A stretch of 64,000 nucleotides of DNA, taken from the NCBI RefSeq assembly GCF_003050905.1, contig NZ_QAOT01000010.1. One strand, given 5' to 3'. A program made the translations under genes and the position numbers. The stretch comes from Cereibacter_A azotoformans (lineage in GTDB: Bacteria > Pseudomonadota > Alphaproteobacteria > Rhodobacterales > Rhodobacteraceae). This document shows, piece by piece, positions 8,553-15,873 of the stretch (positions are counted from its first letter, which is position 1; every line of letters starts with the position of its first letter). The notes under the pieces were generated by a model. The model did no database searches and was not told the DNA's origin. It saw only the letters and a program-made list of their open reading frames with translations.

Positions 8553-8969
8553 TCAGCCGCCGCAGCCGCCGATGGTGACCTTCACCGTTGCGCTCGTCTG
8601 AACGAAGCTGCCGTCGGGCATCCTCGCCACGGCGACCACGTCCTGCGTCTTGGCGAGGCGGATCCGGGTGGCGGCCATCTGCGAGCCCGCGGCCGGCCCG
8701 AAGGTGAAGGTCGCGACGGCCGGTTCCGGGTTGCCGGTCGCGACCAGCATGATCGCCGCAGCGCCGGGCGCATCCACCGTGACGGGGACGGTGTTGCCGT
8801 TCTCGGCGATCTCGGGCGCGGTCAGCGTGATGCCGCCGCTGCCCGTGGCCGCGCCGCCCGTGAAGGCGGCAATGGCCTCGTCGGCCGCCGCGAGCGCGGG
8901 CATCGGCAGCGTCAGGGCCGCGAGGCCGCCCATGCCCAGCACCAGTGTGTCTCGTCTCGAAAGCCTCAT
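8553..8969 (-). CDS. soxY: SoxY, thiol sulfur carrier subunit
   Basis: A 138-residue protein with a Tat leader (MRLSRRDTLVLGMGG) and the diagnostic C-terminal swinging arm GGCGG, with C136 as the residue that carries thiosulfate-derived sulfur through the whole Sox cycle. Export of SoxYZ relies on this leader. It is preceded by soxX (28-base gap) and followed by soxZ. The thiol must be kept reduced; soxS, soxV and soxW nearby supply that function. Confidence 0.95.
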   Translation of the reverse strand: MRLSRRDTLVLGMGGLAALTLPMPALAAADEAIAAFTGGAATGSGGITLTAPEIAENGNTVPVTVDAPGAAAIMLVATGNPEPAVATFTFGPAAGSQMAATRIRLAKTQDVVAVARMPDGSFVQTSATVKVTIGGCGG

Positions 8970-8997
8970 GTCAGGGTCCTCCTTCGGGCCTCTCCGG

Positions 8998-9468
8998 TCA
9001 CTCTTTCAGCGTCAGGAGATAGGCGACGACATCCTCGATCTCTTGCGCGGTCAGGATCGGCTGCAGGTCGGCGGGCGCGGGATTGGTGGTGAAGCCATCG
9101 CCCGGCCGGATGTAGCCGCTGTTCTTGTAGAAGGCCGGCATGACCGAGCCCTCGAAGGTCATCTTGGCGTTGGCCACGATCCCGCGCAGTTGCGCCTCGC
9201 TGTAGCGGTCGGCCACTCCCGCAAGCGAGGGGCCGACATCGCCCTGGAACGGCACATCGGCCATGGGGGGGATCTCGTGGCAGGCGACGCAATTGCCCAG
9301 CGGGCGCGTGGCCATCACCTTTGCCCCGGCGGCGGGGTCGCCGGGCTGGCCGGTCAGCGACTCCGCCAGCGCGCCATCTGCGAATTGCAGGTCATGCGGT
9401 CCGGTCAGGGCCAGCGCCGGCAGCGCCAGGCAAGCCGCCACCACGCCCAGCAGATACTGGTGCCTCAT
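8998..9468 (-). CDS. soxX: SoxX, monoheme cytochrome c subunit of SoxXA
   Basis: A 156-residue secreted cytochrome c with a signal peptide (about residues 1-20), heme site CVACH at residues 60-64, and a probable Met distal ligand in SVMPAFYK. It accepts electrons from SoxA during thiosulfate coupling to SoxY. It is the first gene of the leftward soxXYZABCDFH transcription unit. The ATG at 9468 has a GGGAGGAGAGG ribosome binding site directly upstream and is set off from soxW by 92 bases that hold the likely promoter and SoxR site. Confidence 0.94.
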   Translation of the reverse strand: MRHQYLLGVVAACLALPALALTGPHDLQFADGALAESLTGQPGDPAAGAKVMATRPLGNCVACHEIPPMADVPFQGDVGPSLAGVADRYSEAQLRGIVANAKMTFEGSVMPAFYKNSGYIRPGDGFTTNPAPADLQPILTAQEIEDVVAYLLTLKE

Positions 9469-9530
9469 CCTCTCCTCCCTGAACTCCTCCGACTCGAACG
9501 ATACGCCGGCCTCTCATGTCGCGCAATAAA

Positions 9531-9552
9531 GATATTACAATTCTTGCATGGC
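9531..9552 (+). promoter_or_regulatory. Candidate SoxR operator in the soxW-soxX gap
   Basis: An AT-rich stretch (GATATTACAATTC, continuing TTGCATGGC) in an otherwise GC-rich island. It resembles the stretch at 11073-11093 in the soxS/soxV gap: both begin GATATT and end CATGGC with similar spacing. These are the two gaps where Paracoccus SoxR is known to bind. The match to a SoxR site is inferred. Confidence 0.4.
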
Positions 9553-9560
9553 TTCGCGCA

Positions 9561-10136
9561 TCAGTTGCCGGGGCTCTGCTCGGACGGGTCGTTCTTCATG
9601 CGCTCGGCCACGAACTTCTGGAAATGCTCGCCGCTTTCGTAGCCGTGGTCGCGCACCCAGGTGAGCAGGGCTGACGTGGTGCCCTTGCCAAATGCGCCCG
9701 GCATCGTCGCCACCGCGGCCTGTGCGGCGGTGGTCCCCTCGGGCACCTCTTCGGGAAGGAACATCAGAGTGGGGGTGAACATCACGCCCCACCGCGCCGC
9801 AGCCTCCTTCTCGCTCATCACCCGGCCGTCGAAATCGGTGACTTCGGTATCGCCGAACAGGTTCATCTGCACGACGAAGTAATGGTCGCGGATCAGCGCC
9901 TCGATTTCGGGGTCGGGAAAGATCTCCTCGTGCATCTTCGTGCAATAGATGCAGCCCCGCTGCTCGAAGGTGACCAGCAACCGCTTGCCTTCGCCATTCG
10001 CCCCCGCCAGATCCTCACGCAGATCCTTGAAGGTGTCGCGCAGCCAGTCCGGCTTGTGCAACCCGTCATCGCCCAGCTCGGCCGCATGAACGGGCAGGGC
10101 GAGCGCGGCCGCCGCGGCCAGTGTCAGAAGTCGCAT
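9561..10136 (-). CDS. soxW: SoxW, periplasmic thioredoxin-like protein
   Basis: A 191-residue thioredoxin-fold protein with a signal peptide (about residues 1-18) and redox motif CIYC at residues 62-65, followed by a cis-Pro type segment (FTPTLMF). It is the likely periplasmic partner of SoxV, which reduces it using cytoplasmic thioredoxin. SoxW is dispensable for thiosulfate oxidation in Paracoccus, whereas SoxV matters. The ATG at 10136 is chosen because it begins the signal peptide and follows a GAGGGAGGAG ribosome binding site; longer reading of the frame runs antisense through soxV. It is 11 bases after the soxV stop. Confidence 0.9.
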   Translation of the reverse strand: MRLLTLAAAAALALPVHAAELGDDGLHKPDWLRDTFKDLREDLAGANGEGKRLLVTFEQRGCIYCTKMHEEIFPDPEIEALIRDHYFVVQMNLFGDTEVTDFDGRVMSEKEAAARWGVMFTPTLMFLPEEVPEGTTAAQAAVATMPGAFGKGTTSALLTWVRDHGYESGEHFQKFVAERMKNDPSEQSPGN

Positions 10137-10147
10137 CTTCTCCTCCC

Positions 10148-10885
10148 TCAGGTGAGCGTTCCGCTCCAGTCGAAATGCCGGATCATGAAGTCCGCGATCC
10201 GGTTCACGGAGTTGGTGGCGATCAGCACGGCAAACAGGATGAGCATGGCGCCCATCGCCTTCTCGACATGGCCGAGGTGGCGGCGGTGGCGGCCGACCCA
10301 GCCAAGGAACGGCTGCGCAAAGAGCGCGGCCAGGACGAAGGGCAGCGTCATCGCAAGCCCGTAGGTCAGCAGCAGCGAGGCGCCGCGCCAGAGCTCGCCC
10401 ATGCCGCTCGCGATCATCAGGATCGCGGCGAGGGCGGGGCCCACGCAGGGCGTCCAGCCAAATCCAAAGGCCAGCCCCATCACATAGGCGCCGAGGAAGC
10501 TCGACGGTTCGGCCCGCGACTCGATCCGGGCTTCCCGGTAAAGGAACGGGATGCGCAGCAGACCGAGAAAATGCAGCCCGAACAGGAAGAGGACGCCGGC
10601 CGCGACATAGGAGAGCGGCTCCTTCCACCGGGCGAAGGCCTGGCCCAGGGCTGTGGCGCCAAGCCCGAGGAGCACGAAGATCGTCGTGACGCCAAGCGCG
10701 AAGGCCAGCGCCGAAGCCACGAGCCGCCGCTGCGCCCCCGGCGCGATCCCGGCCGCGCCGCGCATCTCGTGCATCGAGATCCCGGCCATGTAGCAGAGGT
10801 AGAACGGCACCATCGGCAGGATGCAGGGCGAGAGGAAGGACAGCAGTCCCGCCAGTGCCGCCCCGCCATAGCTCATCTCGAACAT
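10148..10885 (-). CDS. soxV: SoxV, CcdA/DsbD-like thiol-disulfide transporter
   Basis: An integral membrane protein of about 245 residues with six hydrophobic helices, of the CcdA/DsbD-beta family. Two conserved cysteines are visible, one in LSPCILPMVPF near the N-terminus and one in GWTPCVGPALA in the middle. It carries electrons from cytoplasmic thioredoxin to periplasmic partners (SoxW, SoxS) that keep SoxYZ active. The start at 10885 (MFEMSYGG) is preferred because GGGGGGAGGGTGG lies upstream; a GTG further out at 10936 is possible. It is divergent from soxS across about 220 bases. Confidence 0.9.
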   Translation of the reverse strand: MFEMSYGGAALAGLLSFLSPCILPMVPFYLCYMAGISMHEMRGAAGIAPGAQRRLVASALAFALGVTTIFVLLGLGATALGQAFARWKEPLSYVAAGVLFLFGLHFLGLLRIPFLYREARIESRAEPSSFLGAYVMGLAFGFGWTPCVGPALAAILMIASGMGELWRGASLLLTYGLAMTLPFVLAALFAQPFLGWVGRHRRHLGHVEKAMGAMLILFAVLIATNSVNRIADFMIRHFDWSGTLT

Positions 10886-11072
10886 CCACCCTCCCCCCCG
10901 CGCACTCATGAGCCGCCGGCAGCGCCTGCGGGGCACTGGCCGGACCGAAGCCCGTCACTCGTTGTCGCTGATGGCGGCACCGCCTCCCCGCGATGCCGCT
11001 GTCCTCCCTCGCCGGGACCGGATCCCGAAACCGGGGCATGAAGTGGCTTGCAGGCGGCCCCAGATAGATTAG

Positions 11073-11093
11073 GATATTTCGATATTTCATGGC
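11073..11093 (+). promoter_or_regulatory. Candidate SoxR operator in the soxV/soxS divergent gap
   Basis: GATATTTCGATATTTC is a short tandem of GATATTT followed by ATGGC, ending 12 bases before the soxS start. It is similar to 9531-9552. ArsR-type repressors bind short AT-rich imperfect repeats like this. Position fits repression of soxSRT and possibly soxVW. Confidence 0.4.
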
Positions 11094-11104
11094 GGACGTC
11101 AATC

Positions 11105-11455
11105 ATGCTGTTGCGAACGACCTTCGTTCTGCTTGCACTGGGCGCAGCCCCGGCGGCGGCGGAGCTGCGGCTGATGATGATCGAGCAGCCGGGCTGTGTC
11201 TGGTGCGAGGCCTGGGACCGTGAGGTGGCGCCGGTCTATGATCGCACGGCGGAGGGTCAGGCCGCCCCGCTCGTCCGGCAGCAGCTCAGGGCGGACCTGC
11301 CCGAGGGCGTCTCGCTGGCCCGGCCCGCCACTTTCACGCCCACCTTCGTGCTCACCGACGATGGTCATGAGGTCGGCCGGATCGAGGGCTATCCGGGCGA
11401 CTCCTTCTTCTGGGCGCTGCTCGGGCAGATGCTTGCCGGCCGGCCCGAGGGCTGA
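11105..11455 (+). CDS. soxS: SoxS, periplasmic thioredoxin that reactivates SoxYZ
   Basis: A 116-residue secreted thioredoxin-like protein (signal peptide about 1-18) with redox motif CVWC at residues 31-34 and a TPTFVL cis-Pro segment. Paracoccus SoxS reduces SoxY dimers and restores the carrier thiol. The start at 11105 gives a clean signal peptide; an earlier in-frame start at 11048 would prefix non-signal residues and cover the putative operator. It leads the rightward soxS-soxR-soxT unit. Confidence 0.87.
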   Translation: MLLRTTFVLLALGAAPAAAELRLMMIEQPGCVWCEAWDREVAPVYDRTAEGQAAPLVRQQLRADLPEGVSLARPATFTPTFVLTDDGHEVGRIEGYPGDSFFWALLGQMLAGRPEG

Positions 11456-11535
11456 TCGGCGGCCGGTCTGACCGATTCCCGCTGGAAGCCGCCCGGGAAA
11501 TCGTGGCATTTCTGGAAAGGATCGAGAGGCGGGCA

Positions 11536-11892
11536 ATGTCGCGGCAGCAGGCGGAACGGGCAGAGGCAGAGGTGCCCTCGGAAACGGGGGCGCCAGGTCC
11601 GGCCGATCTCGTGGCCTCGGCCGAGGATGCCGCAGGCTTTCTCAAGGCGCTCGGGCACGAGGGGCGGCTCACCATACTCTGCCATCTGTCCTCGGGGCCC
11701 AAGAGCGTGATGGAGCTTGAAACGCTGCTCTCTTCGCGTCAGGCTGCGGTCAGCCAGCAGCTCGCGCGGCTGCGTCTGGAAGGTCTGGTGAGTGCGCGGC
11801 GCGAGGGCCAGGCGATCTTCTACTCGATCCTGGATCCGAAGGTCGAGCGGATGGTGCGCCTTCTCGCGGAACTCTTCTGCCGCCGCGACTAG
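11536..11892 (+). CDS. soxR: SoxR, ArsR-family sulfur-responsive repressor
   Basis: A winged-helix ArsR-family regulator of 118 residues. The recognition region is around SSRQAAVSQQLARLRLEGLV. Two cysteines, C49 in the ILCHL helix and C115 in the C-terminal ELFCRRD, match the pair that forms a sulfur bridge in SoxR homologues, relieving repression when sulfane sulfur is present. The ATG at 11536 is preferred over a GTG at 11503 because a GAGAGG site precedes it, though the start is not certain. It lies between soxS and soxT. Confidence 0.9.
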   Translation: MSRQQAERAEAEVPSETGAPGPADLVASAEDAAGFLKALGHEGRLTILCHLSSGPKSVMELETLLSSRQAAVSQQLARLRLEGLVSARREGQAIFYSILDPKVERMVRLLAELFCRRD

Positions 11893-11931
11893 CGATCACG
11901 GCGCGCGGAACCTCTTTGGGAGGAGAGGGGA

Positions 11932-12978
11932 ATGGAAGGCCTACCGTTTGGCGTCCTGGCGGCGCTGATTGGCCTTGCCGGGGGCATCGTGCTCGGCCTT
12001 GCCGCCCGGCTGGGCGATTTCTGCACCCTCGCCGCACTTGAAACGGCTCTCTACGGGGGCGATCAGCGGCGACTGCGGCTCTGGGGGCTCGTTCTCGCCA
12101 CGGCGATCCTCGGGACGCATCTGCTGGCCGCGGCCGGGCTCGTGGATCTCGGGGGAACGATCTATCACCAGATGGTCTGGAACCCCTGGGCGAGCGTGCT
12201 GGGCGGGCTCGTCTTCGGCTATGGCATGGCGCTGGCGGGCAACTGCGGCTTTGGGGCCCTCGTCCGTTTCGGTGGCGGCGATCTTCGCTCGATGGTGATC
12301 GTGGTGGTGATGGGGATCTTCGCCTTCATCGCCCTGTCGGGACCGCTTGCCCCGCTGCGCATCGCGCTTTTCCCGCAGGTCGAGGCGGCGGGGCCGCAGG
12401 GGATCGCGGCCTCGCTGGGTCTTGCGGGCGCTGCGGGCTCGCTTCTGGTGGCGCTGGCCGTCTCTCTGGCGCTGGGGGCCTGGGCCCTGCTGCACGAGCC
12501 GCTCCGTCGCAACCGCCGCATGATCGCCTGGGGCGTGGCGGCGGGGCTGGCCGTCGTCTGGTGCCTGGCCGCGACCAGCTGGCTCAACCATGCGAGCTTC
12601 GGCGCCGTTGGCATCGAGGGGCCATCCTTCACCGCGCCGATCGGGCGGACGCTGATCTTCCTCATGACCTCGACCGCGGGCGGGATCACCTTCTCGGTGG
12701 GCTCGATCACCGGGGTGATCCTGGGCGCGCTGGCGGGATCGATGATCCGCGGCCTCTTCCGCTGGGAAGCCTGCGAGGACCCGCGCGAGCTTGGCCGTCA
12801 GGTCTCGGGGGCGGCCCTGATGGGGGTGGGCGGAGTGGTCGCCGTGGGATGCTCGATCGGGCAGGGCGTGACGGGCTTCGCCACGCTGGCCTGGTCGAGC
12901 CCGGTCACGCTGGCCGCGATCGTCGTCGGCGCCGCGGTGGGCCTGCGCCAGCTGATCCACGGCTTCCAGCCCGAGTGA
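11932..12978 (+). CDS. soxT: SoxT, YeeE/YedE-family sulfur transporter
   Basis: A 348-residue membrane protein of the YeeE/YedE family. Relay cysteines are visible at C31 (GDFCTLA), C105 (AGNCGFGAL) and C307 (VGCSIGQG), matching the three-cysteine plan of the thiosulfate transporter YeeE. Its position right after soxR, with a GGGAGGAGAGGGG ribosome binding site, marks it as SoxT. Related SoxT proteins either import sulfur for oxidation or pass the sulfur signal to SoxR; placement in the soxR operon favours the signalling role, by inference. Confidence 0.88.
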   Translation: MEGLPFGVLAALIGLAGGIVLGLAARLGDFCTLAALETALYGGDQRRLRLWGLVLATAILGTHLLAAAGLVDLGGTIYHQMVWNPWASVLGGLVFGYGMALAGNCGFGALVRFGGGDLRSMVIVVVMGIFAFIALSGPLAPLRIALFPQVEAAGPQGIAASLGLAGAAGSLLVALAVSLALGAWALLHEPLRRNRRMIAWGVAAGLAVVWCLAATSWLNHASFGAVGIEGPSFTAPIGRTLIFLMTSTAGGITFSVGSITGVILGALAGSMIRGLFRWEACEDPRELGRQVSGAALMGVGGVVAVGCSIGQGVTGFATLAWSSPVTLAAIVVGAAVGLRQLIHGFQPE

Positions 12979-13049
12979 CGGCGCGGGCTGCTCCGTCCAG
13001 CCATCAACTCGGTGTGAGCGACCCTGCGTCACCGCTGGCCGGGCCGATC

Positions 13050-13068
13050 CTTAAGCTGCTCTTAAGCT
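13050..13068 (+). promoter_or_regulatory. Tandem CTTAAGCT repeat upstream of the L,D-transpeptidase
   Basis: Two copies of CTTAAGCT with an 11-base period, starting 61 bases before the next start codon. Direct repeats spaced by one helical turn are typical of OmpR/PhoB-family response-regulator boxes. No regulator can be named. Confidence 0.35.
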
Positions 13069-13110
13069 CCGTTCCCCATCCGGGGCGCGAGGAAGCAAAG
13101 GAGCAGACAG

Positions 13111-13665
13111 ATGAAATCGTTCAACCGACGCCATGCGCTGGGTCTGGGGATTGCGGCAGCGGGTGGCCTTCTGTTGCCGATGCCGGCCATCGCCCGGACC
13201 GTGAACCGGGCGAACATCTCGTCCTTCACCATGCAGAGCTGGGAAGACCATTTCGATCGTCTCGGCAAAGGCGCCATCGTGGCCGACACCACCTCGCGCG
13301 CGCTGCATTTCTGGAGTGGGGACGGGCAGGAGTACCGCGTCTATCCGACCTCCGTGCCGATGTCGGAAGAGCTGACGAAGCGCGGCTACACCGAGATCGT
13401 GCGCAAGAAGGTGGGCCCGTCCTGGACGCCCACGCCCTCGCAGATGGAGCGTTATCCCGACTGGAAGCCCATCGGTCCCGGCCCCGAGAATCCGCTCGGC
13501 ACCCACGCCATGTATCTCGGCTGGCCCGCCTACATCATCCACGGCACGCACGACACGCGGAAGATCGGCCGCCCTTCTTCGGACGGCTGCATCGGGCTTT
13601 ACAACGAGAAGATCGCCGAGCTGTTCGAGCTCTGCCCCATCGGAGCGCAGGTCCGGGTGATCTGA
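13111..13665 (+). CDS. L,D-transpeptidase (YkuD/ErfK family)
   Basis: A 184-residue exported enzyme with a Tat-like N-terminus (NRRHALGLGIAAAGG). The YkuD catalytic pattern is present: HGTHDTRKIG near residues 147-156, then SSDGCIGLYN with C160 as the nucleophile. Such enzymes form 3-3 cross-links in peptidoglycan or attach outer-membrane proteins to it. There is no LysM or peptidoglycan-binding domain, so it is the minimal form. It stands alone between soxT and the converging ilvD, with a GGAAGCAAAGGAG ribosome binding site and a tandem repeat upstream. Confidence 0.88.
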   Translation: MKSFNRRHALGLGIAAAGGLLLPMPAIARTVNRANISSFTMQSWEDHFDRLGKGAIVADTTSRALHFWSGDGQEYRVYPTSVPMSEELTKRGYTEIVRKKVGPSWTPTPSQMERYPDWKPIGPGPENPLGTHAMYLGWPAYIIHGTHDTRKIGRPSSDGCIGLYNEKIAELFELCPIGAQVRVI

Positions 13666-13757
13666 GGCCGGCACTCATTCGGTGCCGCGATGGCGCCCTT
13701 GGCCAGAGCGGCTCTTGTGGCGCAAGCGGGGGGAGCGGCCGGTCGGCGCCCCCGTCC

Positions 13758-13783
13758 CGGACCGGAGGTCGATCTCCGGTCCG
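13758..13783 (-). terminator. Hairpin after ilvD
   Basis: Perfect 10-bp stem CGGACCGGAG / CTCCGGTCCG with loop GTCGAT, 15 bases past the ilvD stop on the minus strand and about 90 bases past the convergent L,D-transpeptidase stop. It lacks a clear T-run, so efficiency is uncertain; it may serve both genes. Confidence 0.55.
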
Positions 13784-13797
13784 TCAGGCCCTGCGGC

Positions 13798-15636
13798 TCA
13801 CTCCGGCAGGACGCGCACGGCTCCCTTGTCGGCCGAGGCCGCGAACTGGGCATAGACCTTCAGGGCCTGCGAGACCTTGCGCTTGCGTGGCCCGGCGGGT
13901 TTCCAGCCCTTCGCATCCTGTTCGGTCCGGCGGGCAGCCAGTTCGGCCTCCGGCACGGCGAGGGTGATGGTGCGGTTCGGGATGTCGATCTCGATCCGAT
14001 CGCCCTCGCGCACGAGCCCGATGGTGCCGCCCGACGCCGCCTCGGGCGAGGCATGGCCGATCGAGAGGCCCGAGGTGCCGCCCGAGAACCGCCCGTCTGT
14101 GATCAGCGCGCAGGCTTTGCCCAGCCCTTTCGACTTCAGGTAGGAGGTCGGGTAGAGCATCTCCTGCATCCCCGGCCCGCCCTTGGGACCCTCGTAGCGG
14201 ATCACCACCACGTCGCCCGCCTGCACCCCGCCGTTCAGGATGCCATAGACGGCGGCGTCCTGGCTCTCGAACACCTTGGCGGGGCCCGCGAAGACGAGGA
14301 TCGACTCGTCCACCCCCGCGGTCTTCACGATGCAGCCGTCGGGCGCGAGGTTCCCCTTCAGCACCGCCAGCCCGCCGTCCTTCGAGAAGGGCGCCGCGAC
14401 CGAGCGGATCACGCCGGTCTCGCGGTCGGTGTCGAGGCTGTCCCACATCGAGGACTGGCTGAAGGCCACCTGCGTGGGCACACCGCCGGGCGCGGCCAGG
14501 AACAGCTCGCGCGCCTCGCCCGCGTTCGAGCGGCCAATGTCCCACTGGTCGATCGCCGCCCCCAGGGTCGGCGCGTGAACGGTCGCACAATCGCGGTGCA
14601 GAAGGCCGCCGCGGTCCAGCTCTCCCAGGATCGACATGATGCCGCCCGCGCGGTGCACGTCCTCGATATGCACGTCGGCCTTGTTCGGCGCGACCTTGCA
14701 GAGGCAGGGCACCCGGCGCGACAGCGCGTCGATGTCGTCCATAGTGAAATCGACGCCGCCTTCCTGCGCGGCGGCCAGGATATGCAGCACCGTGTTGGTC
14801 GAGCCGCCCATCGCAATGTCGAGCGCCATGGCGTTCTCGAACGCCTGCTTCGTCGCGATCGACCGGGGCAGGACGCTTTCGTCCTCCTGCTCATAGTAGC
14901 GACGGCAAAGCTCGACCGCCCGGCGTCCGGCCTCGAGGAACAGGTCCTTGCGGAGGGCATGGGTCGCCAGCGTGGTGCCGTTGCCGGGCAGCGACAGCCC
15001 CAGCGCCTCGGTCAGGCAGTTCATCGAATTGGCGGTGAACATCCCCGAGCAGGAGCCGCAGGTCGGGCAGGCGGCCTGCTCGATGCGGGTCAGATCGTCG
15101 TCCGAGACCTTTTCGTCGGCCGCGGCCACCATGGCGTCGATCAGGTCCATCTTGACCGTGCGGCCGTCGCCGAGCGTCACCTTGCCCGCCTCCATCGGCC
15201 CGCCCGAGACGAAGACGGCGGGGATGTTGAGGCGCATCGCGGCCATCAGCATGCCGGGGGTGATCTTGTCGCAATTCGAGATGCAGACCATCGCATCGGC
15301 GCAATGGGCGTTCACCATGTATTCGACCGAGTCGGCGATCAGCTCGCGCGAGGGCAGGGAGTAGAGCATCCCGTCATGGCCCATCGCGATCCCGTCATCG
15401 ACGGCGATGGTGTTGAACTCCTTGGCGATGCCGCCCGCGGCCTCGACCTCGCGCGCCACGAGCTGGCCCAGGTCCTTGAGATGGACATGGCCCGGCACGA
15501 ACTGGGTGAAGCTGTTCACGATGGCGATGATCGGCTTGCCGAAGTCGCTGTCTTTCACCCCGGTCGCGCGCCAGAGGCCACGCGCGCCGGCCATGTTGCG
15601 GCCATGGGTGCTGGTGCGGGAACGGTATGCGGGCAT
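13798..15636 (-). CDS. ilvD: Dihydroxy-acid dehydratase
   Basis: A 612-residue cytoplasmic Fe-S enzyme of branched-chain amino acid synthesis. It dehydrates 2,3-dihydroxy-isovalerate and 2,3-dihydroxy-3-methylvalerate to the 2-keto acids leading to valine/leucine and isoleucine. Cluster cysteines are seen in SNCDKITPG and CPTCGSCSGMFTANS, and length and order fit the IlvD/Edd family, IlvD branch. It is a single gene here, with no other ilv gene in the window. It is divergent from egtB across 237 bases. Confidence 0.95.
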   Translation of the reverse strand: MPAYRSRTSTHGRNMAGARGLWRATGVKDSDFGKPIIAIVNSFTQFVPGHVHLKDLGQLVAREVEAAGGIAKEFNTIAVDDGIAMGHDGMLYSLPSRELIADSVEYMVNAHCADAMVCISNCDKITPGMLMAAMRLNIPAVFVSGGPMEAGKVTLGDGRTVKMDLIDAMVAAADEKVSDDDLTRIEQAACPTCGSCSGMFTANSMNCLTEALGLSLPGNGTTLATHALRKDLFLEAGRRAVELCRRYYEQEDESVLPRSIATKQAFENAMALDIAMGGSTNTVLHILAAAQEGGVDFTMDDIDALSRRVPCLCKVAPNKADVHIEDVHRAGGIMSILGELDRGGLLHRDCATVHAPTLGAAIDQWDIGRSNAGEARELFLAAPGGVPTQVAFSQSSMWDSLDTDRETGVIRSVAAPFSKDGGLAVLKGNLAPDGCIVKTAGVDESILVFAGPAKVFESQDAAVYGILNGGVQAGDVVVIRYEGPKGGPGMQEMLYPTSYLKSKGLGKACALITDGRFSGGTSGLSIGHASPEAASGGTIGLVREGDRIEIDIPNRTITLAVPEAELAARRTEQDAKGWKPAGPRKRKVSQALKVYAQFAASADKGAVRVLPE

Positions 15637-15873
15637 GTCTCGTCTTTCCGGCTGGCATCTCTCGGGCCCGACGACTGCGCTTTCGTTGCTCGAAAATCAA
15701 CCCTTCTTTGCGGAAAGCTGCGCAGAGGCGGGCTCGGTGACGATTGTTTGAAGGCTCCGTCTTTGCGCTCCAGCGGGCCGCCGGCGCCGCAGGAGCGGTC
15801 AAAAAGCGACGTCTGGCGGTGGACCGGCCCGGTCTCAGCCCTAGCTGGAGGCACCCGGAGGAGGAGGAAGCCC

